Shown piece by piece: positions 59,995-64,000 of a DNA stretch of 64,000 nt. Both the position numbers and the translations under genes were made by a program. Location of the stretch: the NCBI GenBank assembly GCA_947652115.1, contig OX393562.1, forward strand, positions 359,587 through 423,586, written 5' to 3'. Numbering within the stretch: the stretch's first letter is position 1; each line of letters starts with the position of its first letter. The notes below the pieces were generated by a model. It worked only from the letters and a program-made list of their open reading frames with translations. It had not been told where the DNA came from and searched no databases. The stretch comes from Blastomussa wellsi (Eukaryota > Cnidaria > Anthozoa > Scleractinia > Plerogyridae).

Positions 59995-60120
59995 AGGGGT
60001 AAAATGAGAACTGGGATTTGCCCAGTTTTGGACTCGGAAAATCGTATGCACTCGGACTGAGATTTCAAGTAACCAGTGGGATTGAGATTAAAACTTTCGA
60101 AAATGGGAATGGAATTTTTA
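59995..60120. repeat. Dispersed repeat, partner of 11688-11800
   Basis: Shares ggggtaaaatg-gaactggg, ggactgaga and aaaatgggaat in the same order with 11688-11800. Non-coding. Confidence 0.55.
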
Positions 60121-61888
60121 TTTTTATGCTCTCTGACTTTATTATTTAACACTACTGCTTAATCGAGCCCAGTTTTTTGAAATAAAATTATGTATCATTA
60201 GACCTCAGTAGACACAGATTCAGTACATTTTTCGCCTCCGTGTTCTAGCTACCAGGCTCCACACGGTATGTTTCCACTTGGCGGGATGGATAAAAATGGA
60301 GAATTCGCGGACTATGGTCATCGAAATCAAGTACACACAGAAAATTGTAAACTAATTTAAAATGTGGTAACTTGGATTTGGACCAAAGTCCGGGTTAAAC
60401 CTGAAAGCCGTTTTCCCGTCATTTAATTAATGCAAATATCTCGTTTGCGTTTCAAGGAATACAAAAATCCTTCACACAAAACACCAATCAATGTTTTGTG
60501 GTGTATTTTTGGATGATTATGGGGGTATATTTCGGAGGAGGGAGTTTTCTTAAAGGAGAAGGAAAATTTGGAGAAATAAGAAATAGTGAAGATTTAATGC
60601 AGTTTAGAAATTAGAATTTGAAGTTTAAAATTAGAATATGTATACCCAAAAAGCCCCCCAATAGGGGGTAAACTGTCCGATAGTGTTTCAAAACTAATTT
60701 TCTTCCTTTTATACCTTCTCTAAACCTCTCAAAATTTCATTCAATCTGGGAACCGGGATTTGGACAAAATTCACTGGGAACTGGGATTTGGTAGGCCCCC
60801 CCATCCCTCATAACGTTCTAAAAGGAAGACTATCTGAATATTACCCAGAGAGGCTGGAAGGGCCAGTATTTAAGCAATTAAAGGAAATTTTGATTTTTAC
60901 ATGTAAACCGTATATCATTACATGAAACTTTCCGGTAACTTACAGACGTAAAATTTGCACTTAAAAACAGTGGAAAAGGCCTCGAAATTGTCACTGAAAT
61001 AACTTATTTTAATAGCACGCATTAAAATGGACAATCAAATCTCTCGTCCTATCTAATCAAGGTTAAAGCTCCTAAACTTCTAGTTTTGAATGGCAATAAA
61101 TTTTGTCTGTATAATATTTCCCTCAAGATTGAAAATAGCTTCCATTTGCTCTCACATTATAAAACAACGAAAACCATTTCCTCTGACATCAAAATGGAAA
61201 ATCCATAATGAAGGAAATACCTGACGTTTTCTCTTTGTAATATTTGTATGGTGTAATCAGCTGCTGTTCTGTCTGTGTGTTGTGTATACAAATTAATAAT
61301 TGTATTGTATATAGCCATGCAAGGTCTCGTATTGAAGGTAGCGTAACGGTATAAGTATTTGATGATATTTAGAGTGGAAGCCACATCGGTTTTAGTTGGT
61401 TTTCATGCGGGTCCTCTATCCAGGTCGAATTGGAATTTATGAGTATGATGGAAAACCAGATAACCCGGAGAAAATACCTCGGAGCGATGGTGAGAACCAA
61501 CAACAAACTCCGCCATCACATGACGCAGGGTCCAATCGAACCCGGCCACATTGATGGGAAGATAAAAAAGTAACTGGCAACGGGCAAATAGGAAAAACTT
61601 TAACTGAAAACTGAAAATGTGTGAAAATGGCTCGACATTTGCACTGCCAAACCTTGCTAATAATATTAGCTTGATGAAAAATGTCAACATGAATTATTTT
61701 TATTTTTCTCAACTTTAAATCCTTGAAATTCTTTAAGTCCTACAAGTGATAAAAATCTACATTCTCCATATAACATAAATGAACTAGCAATTCAAAAATT
61801 ACGAAGTTCAGCAACTAGTTGATATTGTTTCGCAAAAACTATTATTGAAAGAAATGGATGGATGTCGGTGAGAAGCTTTAAAACAAAA

Positions 61889-61955
61889 ACCATAACAATA
61901 ACGATAACGATAACAATAACGAACAATGACAATAATAATAATAATAATAATAATA

Positions 61956-62001
<46 letters not shown>

Positions 62002-62012
62002 CGATGATGATG
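61889..62012. repeat. Compound microsatellite (ataacg)n (AAT)n (GAT)n
   Basis: Runs of ataacg/ataac units, then about eight aat, then about sixteen gat. It lies about 170 bp beyond the 3' end of the second homeobox gene. Poly-Ile, poly-Ser, poly-Asn and poly-Asp frames here are artefacts. Confidence 0.95.
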
Positions 62013-62185
62013 AAACTGTAATGACAACAATAATATGCTGGCCCATTCTTAACTGCTACCTGCTGAGCTAATAATGATAAAAACCAAGAGGTGATTGTTT
62101 TTAAACGAAAATTCCCTTTAACCGTCCTATAAATATTTTTGTAGTGTGCCAAACATTCACTCGTTATTTAGTAAATGGAGTTGAG

Positions 62186-62448
62186 TTATGGCCTCATCTT
62201 TCGTTCCATCTTATTTTTCCTCCACTTTATACGGCGATTCTGGAACCACACACGTACTTGCGTCTCGGTCAAGCCAAGCTGTGAGGAAAGGCGTCTTCTT
62301 TGTTGCCCTGAAATGTACTGGTCAACGACGAAAACGTTTTCCAACTCGTTCAGTTGATGGGCAGAAAAAACCGTGCGACCACGTTGAGGTCTAATAATAA
62401 CTTTGTCTTCCATTACTCGAGGGCTGCCGCCTTCCAAACGTGGAGGGT
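62186..62448 (-). CDS. Second Not-like homeobox gene, homeodomain exon only
   Basis: An exon from a good acceptor (ttttaacag, exon edge 62448) to TAA at 62186. It reads PPRLEGGSPRVMEDKVIIRP, then RGRTVFSAHQLNELE, QYISGQQRRRLSSQLGLTET, VRVWFQNRRIKWRK and a 9-residue basic tail. W48, F49, Q50, N51 and R53 are present and the homeodomain aligns without gaps to the one at 52828-53066. Both share RTVFS, QL-LE-F, QY-G, SQLGL-ETQV-VWFQNRRI-WRK and a very short C-terminus. The 5' exon(s) were not found in the remaining 1.5 kb and probably lie outside. An in-frame ATG (MEDKVII) could start a 76-residue protein, but the acceptor argues for splicing. Not-like is the best label; other ANTP-class homeodomains remain possible. 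Confidence 0.75.
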
Positions 62449-64000
62449 CTGTTAAAAATTGGACACCTTTGTTACTAATTAATAATCATTTCGAAGTTTT
62501 GCGTTCAAATACCATTACACAGTCCATCAATAATGGAATGACGTTATATATTTCAGAAGCGTATTTAGCCTGGTTCCCAGTCTTATAAGCTGTAGTCTGT
62601 TACGTTATCGTTGTGTATAAAGGCACTGTAAATAGTTGTGGATGATTTGAAGCACGAACCCTACTCGCGCATCGGCAGGACATCTGAAAGTGTTCTTTTT
62701 AACGGGGAAATGCTTTTAAGTGCTGAAACGTACAGCGCTGGGAAGCGACCTGGTTGGAAATTAGACGCGGGAAAAGATAAATGAAATAAAACATACAAAA
62801 GCCTTTAAACTGACACCTTTATTCAAATAATGTGAATTATTAGAAAATTTTCCGGCATAGCCGATTGTCGAACAATGGAAAATGAAAAAATTAATTAATC
62901 TATCACTGAAGAGCAAAATAGATACAAAATATAACAGCAATTTAATTGTGAAAATCGGAAAAAAACTTTGGAGGATGTAAAAGTAATTTTAAAATTTCGA
63001 CGCCTTGAAATAAGAAACCTTTCTGTACATGCAATACCCGTTACTAGCTACATTTGCAAACTGTCAATCATGGATCAATAATGTGAAGTTCGTCCAATCA
63101 GTGTTAGCTTATAAATAAATTGACAGTTTAGTAAGTTTTGCATTGAATTGCTTTTCACTGCAGGTGTAAATGAATTTTGTTACACCTAAAATTTAAGCAA
63201 AAACGTTTAAAAGTTATCTGATTAAAATAAATGTAAGTAAATTAAAATGAATAAAAAGTAGATCTGAGGAGTGACGTCCCCTTCTTCATAGCAAAGAGTT
63301 CCTATATCGAAGAAATATAAACGGAGTAGACTTTGCTTTTGAGTTGAAGGTTAGGGTTCGTTGTAATAAAATCCTGATGGGTGGTTAAATTGTTTTGGTC
63401 TCTAAGATCAAATAGCATGATACGGTAGAAAAATTCAAGTGATTTGCACGAAAGAAGTTAACTTTGAAAGTTCTTTACAAACAAATGAAAACACATCTTT
63501 GAACAGGTTGTTTCGTTTCCACTAAAAGAAAGCAAATGTATGCATTGTTTGGCAAAGAAACCGCTATACGCGTTTCATTTTTCAACCATCGACGGGGTGC
63601 CATTGTCTACTCGACCGTTTTGTATTGTAAAATCAAACCTTTTTTAAGCGTATAAAATCCGTGAAAAATCCCCCAAAATACAACGCTCCCCACACCTTAT
63701 TCTATTAAACGAAGCAACATATTTAGACTTGGTAGAAAAATTAAAAGTGACGGTAAGGTGGCCATATTTTTAGTACCTATATAGCTAATAAATTGGGACG
63801 ATTTGATTCCATAACAACCTATTATCAAAAAGAAAAATGAATGAATTTAAATTGTCTTTATATTGACGAGGAGCAAACAGTTTGCTCACTTTAGCTGTAT
63901 GTTTTACAGAAATCAAACGGAAAGCACTTTTTCTCAAGTATGTACGGACGAGGTTTCCAACAAACAATGAACACACTGACTGAGGGTCTTTGAAAACGGC
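62449..64000. other. No gene recognised
   Basis: AT-rich sequence, expected to be intron or 5' region of the homeobox gene at 62186-62448. No exon with matching phase and no repeat pair was seen. Confidence 0.45.

Larger units (their letters stand above)
55468..62185. other. 6.7 kb spacer between the two homeobox genes
   Basis: No exon was recognised. Contents: a SINE (59137-59411), a dispersed repeat (59995-60120), poly-G at 59109-59120, microsatellites (61889-62012) and a ggtctgtaatggga repeat near 58527. The open frame at 56226-56624 is AT-rich with no domain. Since it lies upstream of one patterning gene and downstream of another, enhancers are likely here, but none can be named. Confidence 0.5.

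Noticed and set aside
61792..62152. Poly-Ile, poly-Ser and poly-Asp frames
   Set aside because: Translations of the (AAT)n/(GAT)n microsatellite.

Overview
The window looks like nuclear DNA from a cnidarian, most likely an anthozoan such as a stony coral. The coding parts are split into many short exons with GT/AG borders. The protein set (a Sox30-type HMG-box protein, ELP2, Not-like homeobox proteins, a discoidin-domain protein) is metazoan. The intergenic DNA is AT-rich and filled with short SINEs and MITE-like palindromes. No species can be fixed from sequence alone.

Layout. Positions 65-4634 (+) hold the 3' part of a secreted or extracellular discoidin-domain (F5/8 type C) gene. Its introns carry a decayed LINE fragment and hairpin repeats. 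Positions 4635-9393 are mostly non-coding, with one exon-like ILEI/PANDER-type fragment at 7657. Positions 9394-10698 (-) hold an apparently intronless Sox30-like HMG-box gene. A MITE-rich 2.3 kb spacer separates it head-to-head from a 22-exon kinesin gene at 13022-33691 (+, 1246 residues), whose motor domain has an unusually large insertion. After a 3.5 kb spacer comes a four-exon EF-hand gene at 37196-39849 (+, 255 residues). It converges on ELP2 (Elongator subunit 2, 24 exons, 40140-50586, -, 839 residues), with 290 bp between stop codons. Two Not-like homeobox genes in the same orientation end the window. One is complete in two exons (52828-55467, -). The other is represented by its homeodomain exon (62186-62448, -), with upstream exon(s) not identified.

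Exon models were built by hand from open frame, splice consensus and phase. For kinesin (3741 nt), ELP2 (2520 nt), the EF-hand gene (768 nt) and the first homeobox gene (648 nt) every intron phase is compatible and the summed length is a multiple of three, which supports the models strongly.

The genes do not form an operon or pathway. The accessory layer is the mobile DNA. It includes a Mutator-like MITE family with 9-10 bp target duplications in at least two copies, a TTAA-flanked (piggyBac-type) element, another MITE with a 9-bp duplication, two tRNA-type SINE families and several near-perfect palindromes. Many of these lie inside introns.
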